Source: an uncultured Bacteroidales bacterium (lineage in GTDB: Bacteria > Bacteroidota > Bacteroidia > Bacteroidales > UBA4417). From it: a DNA stretch of 41,401 bases. Below, piece by piece: positions 1 through 10,177 of the stretch (position 1 is its first letter; every line of letters begins with the position of its first letter). The notes beneath the pieces were generated by a model, which ran no database searches, had not been told where the DNA came from, and saw only the letters and a program-made list of their open reading frames with translations. Both the position numbers and the translations under genes were made by a program. The stretch spans positions 1 through 41,401 of the forward strand of contig CAISRK010000490.1 in the NCBI GenBank assembly GCA_903887815.1, read 5' to 3'.

Positions 1-1
1 A

Positions 2-89
2 GGGGTTAGGATTTAGGGGTTAGGGTTGTGTCATTAATAAAGGATTAACTGATTAAAGCACATCGATCAACGATTTTAGATTTTAGATG
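2..89. repeat. Heptad arrays downstream of cysS
   Basis: 2-29: GGGGTTA GGATTTA GGGGTTA GGGTTGT; 62-89: ATCGATC AACGATT TTAGATT TTAGATG. Confidence 0.85.
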
Positions 90-214
90 TATATCGCTGA
101 TATATTATAACTTACAAAGTAATAAGTTTATAATTTCTGTTCGATATTCAACTGAAATTTCTCTAACAAAACTACGTTTGGGGTTTAGAATCTGACTGTA
201 ATGTTTTAATTTCT

Positions 215-249
215 ACATCCGACATCTAACATCCGACATCCCACATTAT
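215..249. repeat. Heptad array ACATCCG type ending at the cysS stop codon
   Basis: ACATCCG ACATCTA ACATCCG ACATCCC ACATTAT. Confidence 0.88.
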
Positions 250-1715
250 TCCAGTTCCCACGTTGCTCCTTCTTTGGTGTCCTTGATAATTACACCGGCT
301 TTTGTCAGGGCATCGCGTAGGCGGTCGCTGCCAGCCCAGTCCTTGTTGGTGCGGGCTTCGATGCGTAAATCAAGAATGATCTGCACCAGGTTGCTTATTA
401 CGGCATTGCCTGCCTGAGGATCATTTTCGGGAAGTAAGCCAAGTATGTCGAAAACAAATGTATGCATAATTGTCCGAAGCAGGCTGATGTCATCGCCAGT
501 AAGATTTTCTTTTTTATCCGCCACCGAATTAACAATCCGTGCAACATCGAAAAGATGAGCAATAAGTATTGGACTGTTCAGGTCGTCGTTCATGGCCTCA
601 TAACACTTAGCCTGCACAGCCGGAATATCGACCGTTGATTGGTTTGCCGGGACCAGTTTTTCGAGCGTTACAATGCTTTTCATCAGGCGCTGGAATCCTT
701 TTTCGGATGCCTGTAAAGCTTCGTTACTGAAATCGAGCTGGCTGCGGTAATGTGCCTGGAGGATAAAGAAGCGCACTGTCATCGGGCTATAAGCTTTTTC
801 GAGTGAAGCATGACGACCTTCGAAAAACTCATCCAGTTGTATGAAATTCCCCAGCGACTTACCCATCTTCTGCCCGTTGATGGTGATCATATTGTTATGA
901 AGCCAGTACCTAGCTGGGGTTTTATGGTTGGCTACCGTACTTTGCGCTATTTCGCTTTCGTGATGAGGGAAAAGAAGGTCCATACCTCCGCCGTGAATAT
1001 CGAACTGCTCGCCAAGGTAGCGTGCACTCATAGCTGAGCATTCAAGATGCCAGCCGGGGAAACCGTCGCTCCAATCGGAAGGCCAGCGCATGATATGTTC
1101 GGGCTGTGCCTTTTTCCACAAGGCAAAATCGAAGCTGTTGCGTTTTTCGTCCTGTCCTTCCAGTTCACGGGTATTCGACAACAGATCCTCAAGCACTCGG
1201 CCCGAAAGGATTCCGTATTTATGCTCCTTGCTGTATTTTTCAACGTCGAAATAAACAGATCCCTGGCTGATGTAACCCATTCCTTCCTTCAGGATAGTTT
1301 TCACCATAGCAATCTGCTCGATAATATGCCCCGAGGCGCGGGGTTCTATACTCGGTTTCAGCACATTGAGTTTATCCATAGCTGAATGGTAGCGATCGGT
1401 AAAGTACTGCACCACTTCCATGGGTTCGAGTTGCTCGAGGCGTGCTTTTTTGGCAATTTTATCTTCGCCTTCGTCGGCATCGTTTTCGAGGTGACCTACG
1501 TCGGTGATATTGCGTACATAACGGACTTTGTAGCCAAGATGCTTCAGGTAACGGAATACCAGGTCAAAAGTAATAGCCGGCCGTGCATGCCCCAGATGGG
1601 CATCGCCGTAAACGGTAGGACCGCACACATACATACCGACATGAGGTGCATTGATTGGAATGAAAAGTTCCTTCTGGCGGGATAATGTATTGTATACGTA
1701 GAGGTTATTTTCCAT
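246..1715 (-). CDS. cysS: Cysteine--tRNA ligase
   Basis: 489 aa ORF; class I synthetase motifs ([38 protein letters not shown]). Confidence 0.98.
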   Translation of the reverse strand: MENNLYVYNTLSRQKELFIPINAPHVGMYVCGPTVYGDAHLGHARPAITFDLVFRYLKHLGYKVRYVRNITDVGHLENDADEGEDKIAKKARLEQLEPMEVVQYFTDRYHSAMDKLNVLKPSIEPRASGHIIEQIAMVKTILKEGMGYISQGSVYFDVEKYSKEHKYGILSGRVLEDLLSNTRELEGQDEKRNSFDFALWKKAQPEHIMRWPSDWSDGFPGWHLECSAMSARYLGEQFDIHGGGMDLLFPHHESEIAQSTVANHKTPARYWLHNNMITINGQKMGKSLGNFIQLDEFFEGRHASLEKAYSPMTVRFFILQAHYRSQLDFSNEALQASEKGFQRLMKSIVTLEKLVPANQSTVDIPAVQAKCYEAMNDDLNSPILIAHLFDVARIVNSVADKKENLTGDDISLLRTIMHTFVFDILGLLPENDPQAGNAVISNLVQIILDLRIEARTNKDWAGSDRLRDALTKAGVIIKDTKEGATWELE

Positions 1716-1734
1716 GCTTAAAAATTAGCAAGGT

Positions 1735-1743
1735 GCAAAGGTA
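1735..1743 (-). promoter_or_regulatory. Bacteroidetes-type -7 element (TAccTTTGC) for cysS
   Basis: Minus-strand TACCTTTGC about 20 nt upstream of the cysS start codon. Confidence 0.55.
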
Positions 1744-1786
1744 GAGAAATTAGGGAAGTAAAATAAAATGAAGGTTTAAGCAGGAA

Positions 1787-3256
1787 CTACACTCCTAAAT
1801 GAGGGTTTACGTCACGCACTTCAACAGGAGCAAGTTGTTTCGCCGAATTGTTCCATACCAGGAACCATACCATAAGTACTAAGCCAATGCATATGCCTGA
1901 AACCTGCCCGTAGAAAGTATTGATTTCAAATCCTTCGGGAGCCACAAGTATATAAGCTGTTACTACAGCCGACATAAATACAGCCGGTATTAATGATATC
2001 CAGTATAATTTGTGCTCTGTGGCAAGATAAATAGTGATTGCCCATAGCACAATGGTTGCCAGGGTTTGGTTCGACCAGGCCATATATCGCCATATAATAG
2101 CAAAGTCGATCTGTGTAAGCAAAAATCCAATTATAAATAACGGGGTTGTGAGTATCAGCCTGTTTATTATACTTTTTTGTTCAAATTTGAAAAAATCGGC
2201 GACAATCAATCTGGCACTTCGGAAAGCGGTATCACCTGAAGTAATGGGAGCGGCAACAACGCCCAGTATGGCAAGTACGGCTCCAAAACGACCCAGAAGA
2301 GTATTCGAAATTTCGTTTACTATCCAGGCAGCATTCCCTTTCTGTAATGCTAAAACATCATTCAGTTCTCTTACGCCGCCAAAGAAACTCATGGCAACGG
2401 CAGCCCAAATCAACGCAACCAATCCTTCGGTTATCATCGCTCCGTAAAATACACGGCGACCATATTTTTCTGTTGTCATGCACCGGGCCATTAAAGGGGA
2501 TTGAGTAGAATGGAATCCCGATATTGCGCCACAAGCAATGGTCACAAAAAGCATAGGAAATATCGGGAATTTGCCAGGATTGGCATTCATATTTATAAAA
2601 TTAGCTGGAATCAGTTCAGGAATAGGTAAGCCATTTATAATCATGGTTCCTCCAATGCCGACAGCCATAAAAAGCATGGCAAAGCCGAAAAATGGGTAAA
2701 TCCTTCCAATAAGTTTATCAATTGGCAACATAGTAGCCAACACATAGTAGATAAATATAATTGTAGCCCAGGCGGTTACATTCACATAACCAGGCGTGAG
2801 CCCCGAAAGTATTTTAGCCGGTCCCATAATAAAAACAGCGCCAACAAGCATCATCATTGCAACTGTAAACAGGCTCATAAAGCGCTTTACACCTTCGCCC
2901 ATATATTTCCCGACAATGGCATGAATACTAAGCCCGTTCATTCGCAGCGACATCATCCCTGCCATAAAATCGTGAACTGCCCCGGCAAAAATAGCCCCGA
3001 AAACGATCCATACAAAAGCAACCGGCCCCCAGACAGCACCGGCAATTGCACCGAAAATCGGACCTAATCCGGCAATGTTCAGAAACTGGATAAGGAAGAT
3101 CTTGCTCCATCTCAAAGGAACATAATCAACACCATCAGCCATCGTGGTAGCAGGTGTTGGTCGTGAAGGGTCAATGCCGAAGGCTTTTTCTACGAAAGTT
3201 CCGTAAATAATGTAGCCTAATACGAGTGCAACAATTGATAAGAGGAAAGTAATCAT
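1787..3256 (-). CDS. cstA: Carbon starvation CstA family peptide/pyruvate transporter
   Basis: ORF 1787..3403 with likely true start at the internal Met MITFLLSIVALVLGY (3256); CstA-like multi-TM sequence (GPIFGAIAGAVWGP, FHSTQSPLMARC, SGDTAFRSARLIVADF). Confidence 0.93.
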   Translation of the reverse strand: MITFLLSIVALVLGYIIYGTFVEKAFGIDPSRPTPATTMADGVDYVPLRWSKIFLIQFLNIAGLGPIFGAIAGAVWGPVAFVWIVFGAIFAGAVHDFMAGMMSLRMNGLSIHAIVGKYMGEGVKRFMSLFTVAMMMLVGAVFIMGPAKILSGLTPGYVNVTAWATIIFIYYVLATMLPIDKLIGRIYPFFGFAMLFMAVGIGGTMIINGLPIPELIPANFINMNANPGKFPIFPMLFVTIACGAISGFHSTQSPLMARCMTTEKYGRRVFYGAMITEGLVALIWAAVAMSFFGGVRELNDVLALQKGNAAWIVNEISNTLLGRFGAVLAILGVVAAPITSGDTAFRSARLIVADFFKFEQKSIINRLILTTPLFIIGFLLTQIDFAIIWRYMAWSNQTLATIVLWAITIYLATEHKLYWISLIPAVFMSAVVTAYILVAPEGFEINTFYGQVSGICIGLVLMVWFLVWNNSAKQLAPVEVRDVNPHLGV

Positions 3257-3270
3257 ACAGCTTGTTTTGT

Positions 3271-3279
3271 GCAAAAATA
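3271..3279 (-). promoter_or_regulatory. -7 element TATTTTTGC for cstA
   Basis: Minus-strand TAttTTTGC upstream of the cstA start at 3256. Confidence 0.5.
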
Positions 3280-3359
3280 CGGGTTGCATATTGAAAGCAG
3301 CTATAAACCAGCATAAAATTTGAACTTTATTTTTAAAACCGGTATTTGTATCAGGATAA

Positions 3360-3394
3360 TGTATATTTTTGCATCCCAATTGTATATTTATACA
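3360..3394 (+). promoter_or_regulatory. Putative tandem ARG-box operator overlapping the argR promoter
   Basis: TGTATATTTTTGCA (3360-3373) and TGTATATTTATACA (3381-3394, perfect 6-bp arms), 21 bp apart; first box contains the -7 element TAttTTTGC (3364-3372), second overlaps the argR ATG. Confidence 0.6.
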
Positions 3395-3873
3395 TGAGCA
3401 CAAAGATAGATCGTCACAACCAGATTAAAAAGATTATACGCAACAACAAAATGGCCGGGCAAGAAGAACTTTTAGAATCCTTGCGGAAAGAGGGGTTTGA
3501 ACTCACGCAAGCCACGCTTTCGCGTGATTTGAAAGAGATGCGGGTTAGTAAACTTGCTGATCCGGTAAAGGGAAGTGTATTTGTATTGCACGAACAGCTA
3601 AAGCAAAACAATCAACAGGCCACCATTCCCCTTATTCCTGTTAACAGTGTAATTTCGGTTGTTTTCTCCTACCATTTATGCGTTGTTCGAACGTTCCCTT
3701 CTTTTGCCTCTACCGTAGCTAATTATATCGACAGTTCACAACTTGCTGAAATAGCAGGAACCGTTGCCGGCGACGACACCATACTTGTAATACCGCGCGA
3801 AGGATACACTCAAAAAGAAATACTGAAAGCATTGGGATCGGTTATCCCTGAAATAGAAACCAGGCTGGATTAA
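3394..3873 (+). CDS. argR: Arginine repressor ArgR
   Basis: MSTKIDRHNQIKKIIRNNKMAGQEELLESLRKEGFELTQATLSRDLKEMRVSK N-terminal DNA-binding domain and GTVAGDDTILVIPRE C-terminal domain; ATG at 3394 preferred over the upstream ORF start. Confidence 0.95.
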   Translation: MSTKIDRHNQIKKIIRNNKMAGQEELLESLRKEGFELTQATLSRDLKEMRVSKLADPVKGSVFVLHEQLKQNNQQATIPLIPVNSVISVVFSYHLCVVRTFPSFASTVANYIDSSQLAEIAGTVAGDDTILVIPREGYTQKEILKALGSVIPEIETRLD

Positions 3874-3924
3874 TCCTCGATCCCCAACCGGCAGAATCCT
3901 CAAAACATTTAATCACAAACCAGG

Positions 3925-4629
3925 ATGAGTAACATTAAAGTGGCTGTCGCCACTCCAACAGATATTATATATGTTTCACAGATTCTTCAAACCATTGAAG
4001 ATTCGGCTAAAGTACGCGGAACCGGTATTGCCAAGCGCAAACCCGAATATATTGTTGAAAAAATAATACAGGGTAAAGCCATACTTGCTACCAGCGACGA
4101 TACATTTGTTGGCTTCTGTTATGTTGAAAGCTGGGGGAATAAAAAATTTGTGGCTAATTCCGGGCTTATTGTAAGACCCGAATACCGTGGCCATGGTGTT
4201 GCAAAGGATATAAAACGAGCTGCTTTTCAACTTTCGAGGCAAATGTTTCCCGACGCCCAGATCTTTGGATTGACCACAGCCCTGGCCGTAATGAAAATCA
4301 ACAGCGAATTGGGATACAGGCCCGTAACCTTCAGCGAACTTACCAACGATGATTCGTTCTGGAAAGGCTGCCAGTCGTGCGTAAACTACGATATACTTAC
4401 CCGGACCGAGCGCAAACATTGCCTGTGCACCGGCATGCTCTACAAGCCGGAATGGGAAAAACAGGGCGTTCACGAAACCAAAGAACCCGAAACCCTGGTG
4501 TACCCGCTCCCCGTTTACGACAGGTGGATGAAATTCAAACAATTTGTTTTGCTGCGGCTCCTGAACATAAAAAATGGCGGATCATCGGGAAAGCCGGGGG
4601 AAAGAAAGAAAATATTTACATTCTTTTAA
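3925..4629 (+). CDS. GNAT-family acyltransferase in the arginine cluster (candidate N-acyl-glutamate synthase)
   Basis: GNAT motif A-like NSGLIVRPEYRGHGVAKDIKRAAF; located between argR and argG; Cys-rich C-terminal section CQSC...HCLC. Confidence 0.85.
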   Translation: MSNIKVAVATPTDIIYVSQILQTIEDSAKVRGTGIAKRKPEYIVEKIIQGKAILATSDDTFVGFCYVESWGNKKFVANSGLIVRPEYRGHGVAKDIKRAAFQLSRQMFPDAQIFGLTTALAVMKINSELGYRPVTFSELTNDDSFWKGCQSCVNYDILTRTERKHCLCTGMLYKPEWEKQGVHETKEPETLVYPLPVYDRWMKFKQFVLLRLLNIKNGGSSGKPGERKKIFTFF

Positions 4630-4718
4630 TCTCGTTCCGGTTAACAGTTTAAACGCTATATAACAAAAGCGAAACAAATGACATTCCAAACGCCGAATAA
4701 AAAGATATATAAAATATA

Positions 4719-5918
4719 ATGAAAGAAAAAGCAGTACTAGCATTCAGCGGAGGATTAGACACATCATTCTGCACCAGGCACTTAACAATTGACCGGGGAT
4801 TTGAGGTTCATACAGCTATAGTTAATACGGGAGGTTTTTCGGAAACGGAACTGGAGTTAATCGGTCAGCGGGCCATACAGCTTGGCGCTACATCGCATGT
4901 TGCACTCAATGTTGAGGATGAATATTACCTGAAATGCATCCGGTATATGATCTACGGGAACATGCTGAAAAACGGAACCTATCCGCTGTCCGTCAGTTCC
5001 GAAAGGACTTTCCAGGCCCTGGCAATAGCTCAGTATGCCGTTGAAATCGGCGCTAAATATATTGTTCACGGTTCAACAGGCGCCGGTAACGACCAGGTCC
5101 GTTTCGACCTTGTTTTCAACATTATTGCACCCGGCATTGAAATCATAACACCTATCCGCGATTTGCAGCTTTCGCGCGAAGCCGAAATAGATTACCTCAA
5201 GAAACAGGGGTTTGAAGCAGACTGGAAAAAGCTTGAATACAGCATAAACAAGGGCCTCTGGGGAACAAGTGTAGGTGGCAAGGAAACACTGTCGTCACAT
5301 TTGCCTTTGCCTGAGGCTGCCTATCCTTCGCTACTGAAAAAAGAAGGCGAAGAAACACTGACATTGACCTTCGATAAAGGAGAGGTAACCCATGTAAATG
5401 GTGTAGGCTACTCAAAAACGGATGCAATCCGGAAAATTGAGGAGCTTGGTTCGGCTTATGCAGTCGGGCGCGATATGCATATCGGTGACACCATCATCGG
5501 GATCAAAGGCCGTGTTGGGTTTGAGGCAGCAGCTCCCATGATCATTATTAAAGCACATCATGCCCTCGAAAAACATGTATTAACCAAATGGCAGCAATAC
5601 TGGAAAGAACAGCTGGCCAGCTGGTACGGAATGCTTCTGCACGAAGGCCAGTACCTCGATCCGGTGATGCGGAATATCGAAAAATTCCTCAAAGATTCGC
5701 AGCAAAACGTTACAGGCGAGGTATATGTGCGCTTGAATCCTTACCGGTTCAATATTGATGGTATCCGCAGCGACTATGATCTGATGAATGCCGGTTTCGG
5801 CCAATATGGCGAAATGAACGAAGGCTGGAGCGCCGGCGACGTGAAAGGATTCACCAAAATACTCGGCAACCAGCTGAAGATCCACCGGTTTGTGCAGGAT
5901 AAAAACAGGAAGGCATAA
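4719..5918 (+). CDS. argG: Argininosuccinate synthase
   Basis: AFSGGLDTSFCTRHL PP-loop, VHGSTGAGNDQVRFD. Confidence 0.97.
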   Translation: MKEKAVLAFSGGLDTSFCTRHLTIDRGFEVHTAIVNTGGFSETELELIGQRAIQLGATSHVALNVEDEYYLKCIRYMIYGNMLKNGTYPLSVSSERTFQALAIAQYAVEIGAKYIVHGSTGAGNDQVRFDLVFNIIAPGIEIITPIRDLQLSREAEIDYLKKQGFEADWKKLEYSINKGLWGTSVGGKETLSSHLPLPEAAYPSLLKKEGEETLTLTFDKGEVTHVNGVGYSKTDAIRKIEELGSAYAVGRDMHIGDTIIGIKGRVGFEAAAPMIIIKAHHALEKHVLTKWQQYWKEQLASWYGMLLHEGQYLDPVMRNIEKFLKDSQQNVTGEVYVRLNPYRFNIDGIRSDYDLMNAGFGQYGEMNEGWSAGDVKGFTKILGNQLKIHRFVQDKNRKA

Positions 5919-5980
5919 GCAGGAAACTGATTTCAATTGAGAATCTGCTACCTATGATCTTCAATATAAAAGAATATCAA

Positions 5981-6085
5981 TTAACGATTAACGATTTTAG
6001 ATTTTAGAAGAAGGCACATGTTCTGTCAGAAATTCACTTCAAAAATCGCCAATCGCCAATCCTTGTTCTTAAATCAAAAAATCAA
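5981..6085. repeat. Heptad-containing dispersed intergenic element, copy A (argG-argC gap)
   Basis: TTAACGA TTAACGA TTTTAGA TTTTAGA (5981-6008), AATCGCC AATCGCC AATCCTT (6044-6064), then TTGTTCTTAAATCAAAAAATC; homologous to 11641-11740. Confidence 0.85.
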
Positions 6086-6123
6086 TTCACACAATTTAGC
6101 CTGATTAATAACAATTCCAACAT

Positions 6124-7101
6124 TTGAAACCGACAGACAATAAAATACGTGTAGCAATCGAAGGGGCGGCCGGTTATACAGCCGGCGAACTGCTGCGTAT
6201 CCTCCTTTTCCATCCTTTGGCGGAAGTAAAATATGTGCACAGCGACAGCCATGCAGGAAAACCTTTTTATACCGTTCATAAGGATCTGTTGGGTGAAACA
6301 GAACTTGTTTTCAGCGAAATAAACTTTGACGATACCGATGTAGTATTTTTATGTAAGGGGCATGGGCAGAGCGTAAAATTCATGCAGCAAACCAACCTTC
6401 CTGATCGTGTAAAAGTCATTGACCTTTCGACTGATTTCCGCGATGAAAGCGAGGGTTTTGTTTACGGTTTGCCCGAATTGCAGCGCGAAAAAATTAAAAC
6501 GGCCAGGTTTATCTCAAATCCCGGCTGTTTTGCAACTTCTATCGAACTGGCTTTGCTGCCGCTTGCTGCCGCCGGTCTGCTTACTGCCGAAGTTCATATT
6601 ACTTCCATAACCGGATCGACCGGGGCCGGTCAATCACCGTCCGAAACTACCCATTTCAGCTGGCGCAATAATAATGTTTCGGTCTACAAACCATTCCGCC
6701 ACCAGCATCTGAAAGAAATCGGCATGTGCATCAATAAGCTGCAGCAGTCGTTTGACAAAGCTGTAAACCTGGTTCCGGTCAGGGGTAATTTCACGCGGGG
6801 TATCCTTACAAGTTGTTATACCGCTTGTAATTCAAGCCAGGCTGAAATTGACACACTCTACAGCGAATTTTATAAAAACCATCCTTTTACAGTGATCAGC
6901 CCAGAAAACCCTGATCTGAAACAGGTTGTAAATACCAACAAGTGCATACTTTATCTCGAACGTTTTGAGGACAAACTTTACATAATCAGCCTGATCGACA
7001 ACCTGGTCAAAGGCGCTTCCGGGCAGGCTGTGCAGAATATGAACCTTGTGTTCGGATTTCCAGAAGATGCCGGGCTGCATTTGAAGTCAACTGGGTTTTA
7101 A
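6124..7101 (+). CDS. argC: N-acetyl-gamma-glutamyl-phosphate reductase
   Basis: GAAGYTAGELLRILLFHP, FISNPGCFATSIELALLPL active-site Cys; apparent TTG start at 6124. Confidence 0.95.
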   Translation: MKPTDNKIRVAIEGAAGYTAGELLRILLFHPLAEVKYVHSDSHAGKPFYTVHKDLLGETELVFSEINFDDTDVVFLCKGHGQSVKFMQQTNLPDRVKVIDLSTDFRDESEGFVYGLPELQREKIKTARFISNPGCFATSIELALLPLAAAGLLTAEVHITSITGSTGAGQSPSETTHFSWRNNNVSVYKPFRHQHLKEIGMCINKLQQSFDKAVNLVPVRGNFTRGILTSCYTACNSSQAEIDTLYSEFYKNHPFTVISPENPDLKQVVNTNKCILYLERFEDKLYIISLIDNLVKGASGQAVQNMNLVFGFPEDAGLHLKSTGF

Positions 7102-7178
7102 CCTGTTCATATTCTCTATATTAACTAACTTTTTGCAATCAACATCAACATACTTTACCGATTACCCAAAACTATAAA

Positions 7179-8318
7179 ATGAAACTCTTCGATGTTTACC
7201 CTCTTTTTGATATTGAACCTGTTAAGGCAATCGGCAGTCGCATCCTCGACAGCAATGGCACCCAATACATGGATTTCTACGGTGGCCATGCCGTCATTTC
7301 TATCGGGCATTCACATCCGGAATATATTAAAGCCATAACCAACCAGCTGAATAAAATTGCTTTTTACAGCAATTCGGTCATCATCAGCCTGCAGCAGGAA
7401 TTGGCAGATAAACTGGGGCAGTTGTCGGGATATCCCGATTATTCACTGTTTCTGTGTAATTCGGGTGCCGAAGCCAACGAAAACGCGTTAAAGCTTGCAT
7501 CGTTTACCAACAAACGCAGCAAGGTAATTGCGTTTAAACAGGCATTTCACGGCCGTACCTCAGGGGCAGTGGCCTGTACCGATAATCCTTCCATAATTGC
7601 GCCTTTCAACGCTAATCACAAAGTGGAATTTATCGAACGGTTTGATATAAATGCTGCCAGGCTCTCCATCGAAAAAGGAGATGTGTCGGCTGTTATCATC
7701 GAAGGGATCCAGGGTGTAGGCGGGATTTATGTTCCGGAACCGGATTTTCTCGTGGAATTAGAGGCTATATGTAAGCAAAACGGAACTTTCCTTATCCTGG
7801 ATGAGATTCAGAGCGGTTATGGACGCAGCGGTAAATTTTTCGCTCACCAGTATTCTTCCGTAAGGCCCGATATCATTACCGTCGCCAAAGGAATGGGAAA
7901 CGGTTTCCCGATCGGAGGCGTACTTATCAGCCCTGTTTTCGAATCGTGGTATGGGATGCTTGGCACTACTTTTGGCGGAAACCATCTTGCCTGTGCTGCT
8001 GCCAAAGCGGTACTGGATGTGATTGAAGAAGAAAACCTGGTCGAAAATGCAGCCATCGTTGGCAAATACCTGGCTGACCGCTCAAAAAACCTGAAAGGCC
8101 TGAAAGAAACCCGTGGAATCGGTTTGATGATCGGGCTGGAATTCGAATTTGACATTACCCAGCTCCGCAAGGATTTGCTCTTTCAGCACAAAATATTTAC
8201 CGGCTACAGCGGGAAAAACACACTTCGCCTGTTGCCTCCGCTGAGCATTAACAAAAATGATGTGGATACGCTGATTACTGCCCTCGAAGCAATCCTGAAC
8301 CAAACCAAAAGCGCATAA
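7179..8318 (+). CDS. argD: Acylornithine aminotransferase (class III PLP aminotransferase)
   Basis: FLCNSGAEANENALKLA, FHGRTSGAVACT, ILDEIQSGYGRSGKFFAHQ, AKGMGNGFPIGG. Confidence 0.95.
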   Translation: MKLFDVYPLFDIEPVKAIGSRILDSNGTQYMDFYGGHAVISIGHSHPEYIKAITNQLNKIAFYSNSVIISLQQELADKLGQLSGYPDYSLFLCNSGAEANENALKLASFTNKRSKVIAFKQAFHGRTSGAVACTDNPSIIAPFNANHKVEFIERFDINAARLSIEKGDVSAVIIEGIQGVGGIYVPEPDFLVELEAICKQNGTFLILDEIQSGYGRSGKFFAHQYSSVRPDIITVAKGMGNGFPIGGVLISPVFESWYGMLGTTFGGNHLACAAAKAVLDVIEEENLVENAAIVGKYLADRSKNLKGLKETRGIGLMIGLEFEFDITQLRKDLLFQHKIFTGYSGKNTLRLLPPLSINKNDVDTLITALEAILNQTKSA

Positions 8319-9104
8319 ATGACAGAAATCCAGAAAAAAACACTTTCGGTTGTTAAAGTCGGAGGCGCAGTCCTTGAAGATGTGTCAAGTCTTGCCGTAT
8401 TCCTCGACCGCTTTGTCGCTTTGCCCGGGCTTAAGATCCTGGTCCACGGCGGAGGCCGGGTGGCGACAAAACTCTCCGAACAGTTAAACATAGTGAGTAA
8501 AATGGTTGAGGGCCGCAGGATTACCGATGCCAACACCCTCGATGTTGTGACTATGGTTTATGGCGGGCTGATCAATAAAAAAACTGTGGCGGCTCTTCAG
8601 GCAAGGGGTTGCAATGCAGGTGGTTTTACTGGTGGGGATATGAACCTGATCAGTGCGGATAAGCGTCCTGTTAAAGATATTGATTATGGTTTTGCAGGAG
8701 ACGTTAACAGTGTCAATCAGGAGGCATTCGCGCTTCTGCTGAATAATGGAATTACTCCTGTCATTGCCCCTCTGACGCACGATGGCAAAGGTCAGTTGCT
8801 CAATACAAATGCCGACACCATAGCTTCGGAGATTGCAGGTGTATTGTCAAATCTTTTCTCTGTTTCCCTGGTTTTCTGCTTCGAGAAACCCGGCGTATTA
8901 TCCGATGCAAACGATGAAAATTCGGTAATACCTGAACTTACTCTAACATCTTATCAATCATACAAAGAGAAGGCAATTATCCATTCAGGGATGATCCCTA
9001 AATTGGATAACAGTTTCGATGCGCTTCGAAAAGGCGTGAAACAGGTAATAATAACAAGCGCATCAACCCTCGACATACATTCAGGAACACGAATTTCATT
9101 ATGA
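8319..9104 (+). CDS. argB: Acylglutamate kinase
   Basis: VVKVGGAVLED, LVHGGGRVATKL, amino acid kinase fold; ATG directly abuts the argD stop. Confidence 0.94.
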   Translation: MTEIQKKTLSVVKVGGAVLEDVSSLAVFLDRFVALPGLKILVHGGGRVATKLSEQLNIVSKMVEGRRITDANTLDVVTMVYGGLINKKTVAALQARGCNAGGFTGGDMNLISADKRPVKDIDYGFAGDVNSVNQEAFALLLNNGITPVIAPLTHDGKGQLLNTNADTIASEIAGVLSNLFSVSLVFCFEKPGVLSDANDENSVIPELTLTSYQSYKEKAIIHSGMIPKLDNSFDALRKGVKQVIITSASTLDIHSGTRISL

Positions 9105-10162
9105 AAGAACAATTATATACCGAAGCCTTTGACGTTCTGAAAGGACTTATCCGGATTCCTTCGTTCAGCAAAGAAGAAAATCTGACTGCAGACCTTATCC
9201 AAAAGTATCTGGAAAGCAAAGGGCAGAAATGCCACAGGCACCTGAATAATGTATGGGTGGTCCATCCAGATTTTCAGCCCGGCCGCCCGACCCTGCTGCT
9301 TAATTCGCACCACGATACCGTAAAACCTACAAGTTCATGGACCCTGGATCCCTTTACACCCACCGAAAAGGATGGAAAGCTGATAGGGCTGGGAAGCAAC
9401 GATGCCGGAGGTCCATTGGTTTCGCTGATGGCAACGTTTTTATACTTTGCACAAAAACCTTCGCTGAAATGGAACCTGATTTATGCAGCTACGGCTGAAG
9501 AAGAAATTTCGGGCCATCATGGAATTGAATCGATAAAAGATCAGATAGAGCCGATCAGCCTTGCCATTGTGGGCGAACCAACTACAATGGAACTTGCCGT
9601 AGCCGAAAAAGGGCTTATGGTTCTCGACTGCAAAGCTTCCGGAAGGCCGGGTCATGCAGCACGCGAAGAAGGCGAAAATGCAATCTACAACGCTCTTCCC
9701 GATATGGAATGGATACGCACCTTCCGGTTTCCCAAGGTATCCGATGTTCTCGGCCCGGTTAAAATGAGTGTTACCCAGGTGAAGGCCGGTTACCAGCACA
9801 ACCTGGTTCCGGATGTGTGCGAGTTTGTGGTCGACGTCCGTCCGAACGAACATTACAGCAATGCCGAAACCCTCGAAATAATCCGCCAGAATGTAAAATG
9901 TGAAGTTACGGCCCGGTCGCTGAGGCTGAATTCTTCTTCTATCCCTTTGGATCATCCGCTGGTAAAAATTGCCCGCGAAATGAATATCAACTGTTACGGA
10001 TCACCCACCAGCAGCGACCAGGCAGTTATGCCCTGGACATCGGTCAAAATGGGGCCTGGCGATTCAGCCCGGTCGCATACAGCCGATGAGTGCATCTATC
10101 CCTCGGAAATCAGGAATGGCATTGATCTTTACATCGAAATTCTCGAAAAACTGAAACTCTGA
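9101..10162 (+). CDS. argE: M20 family acylornithine deacetylase
   Basis: LLNSHHDTVKP, GLGSNDAGGPLVSL, AATAEEEISGHHG; 4-nt overlap with argB. Confidence 0.93.
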   Translation: MKEQLYTEAFDVLKGLIRIPSFSKEENLTADLIQKYLESKGQKCHRHLNNVWVVHPDFQPGRPTLLLNSHHDTVKPTSSWTLDPFTPTEKDGKLIGLGSNDAGGPLVSLMATFLYFAQKPSLKWNLIYAATAEEEISGHHGIESIKDQIEPISLAIVGEPTTMELAVAEKGLMVLDCKASGRPGHAAREEGENAIYNALPDMEWIRTFRFPKVSDVLGPVKMSVTQVKAGYQHNLVPDVCEFVVDVRPNEHYSNAETLEIIRQNVKCEVTARSLRLNSSSIPLDHPLVKIAREMNINCYGSPTSSDQAVMPWTSVKMGPGDSARSHTADECIYPSEIRNGIDLYIEILEKLKL

Positions 10163-10177
10163 TACTTTGAAAACATT

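Noticed and set aside
1-29. Telomere-like GGGGTTAGGATTTAGGGGTTAGGG sequence
   Set aside because: Short, internal to a bacterial chromosome fragment and part of the broader heptad family; no evidence of a chromosome end
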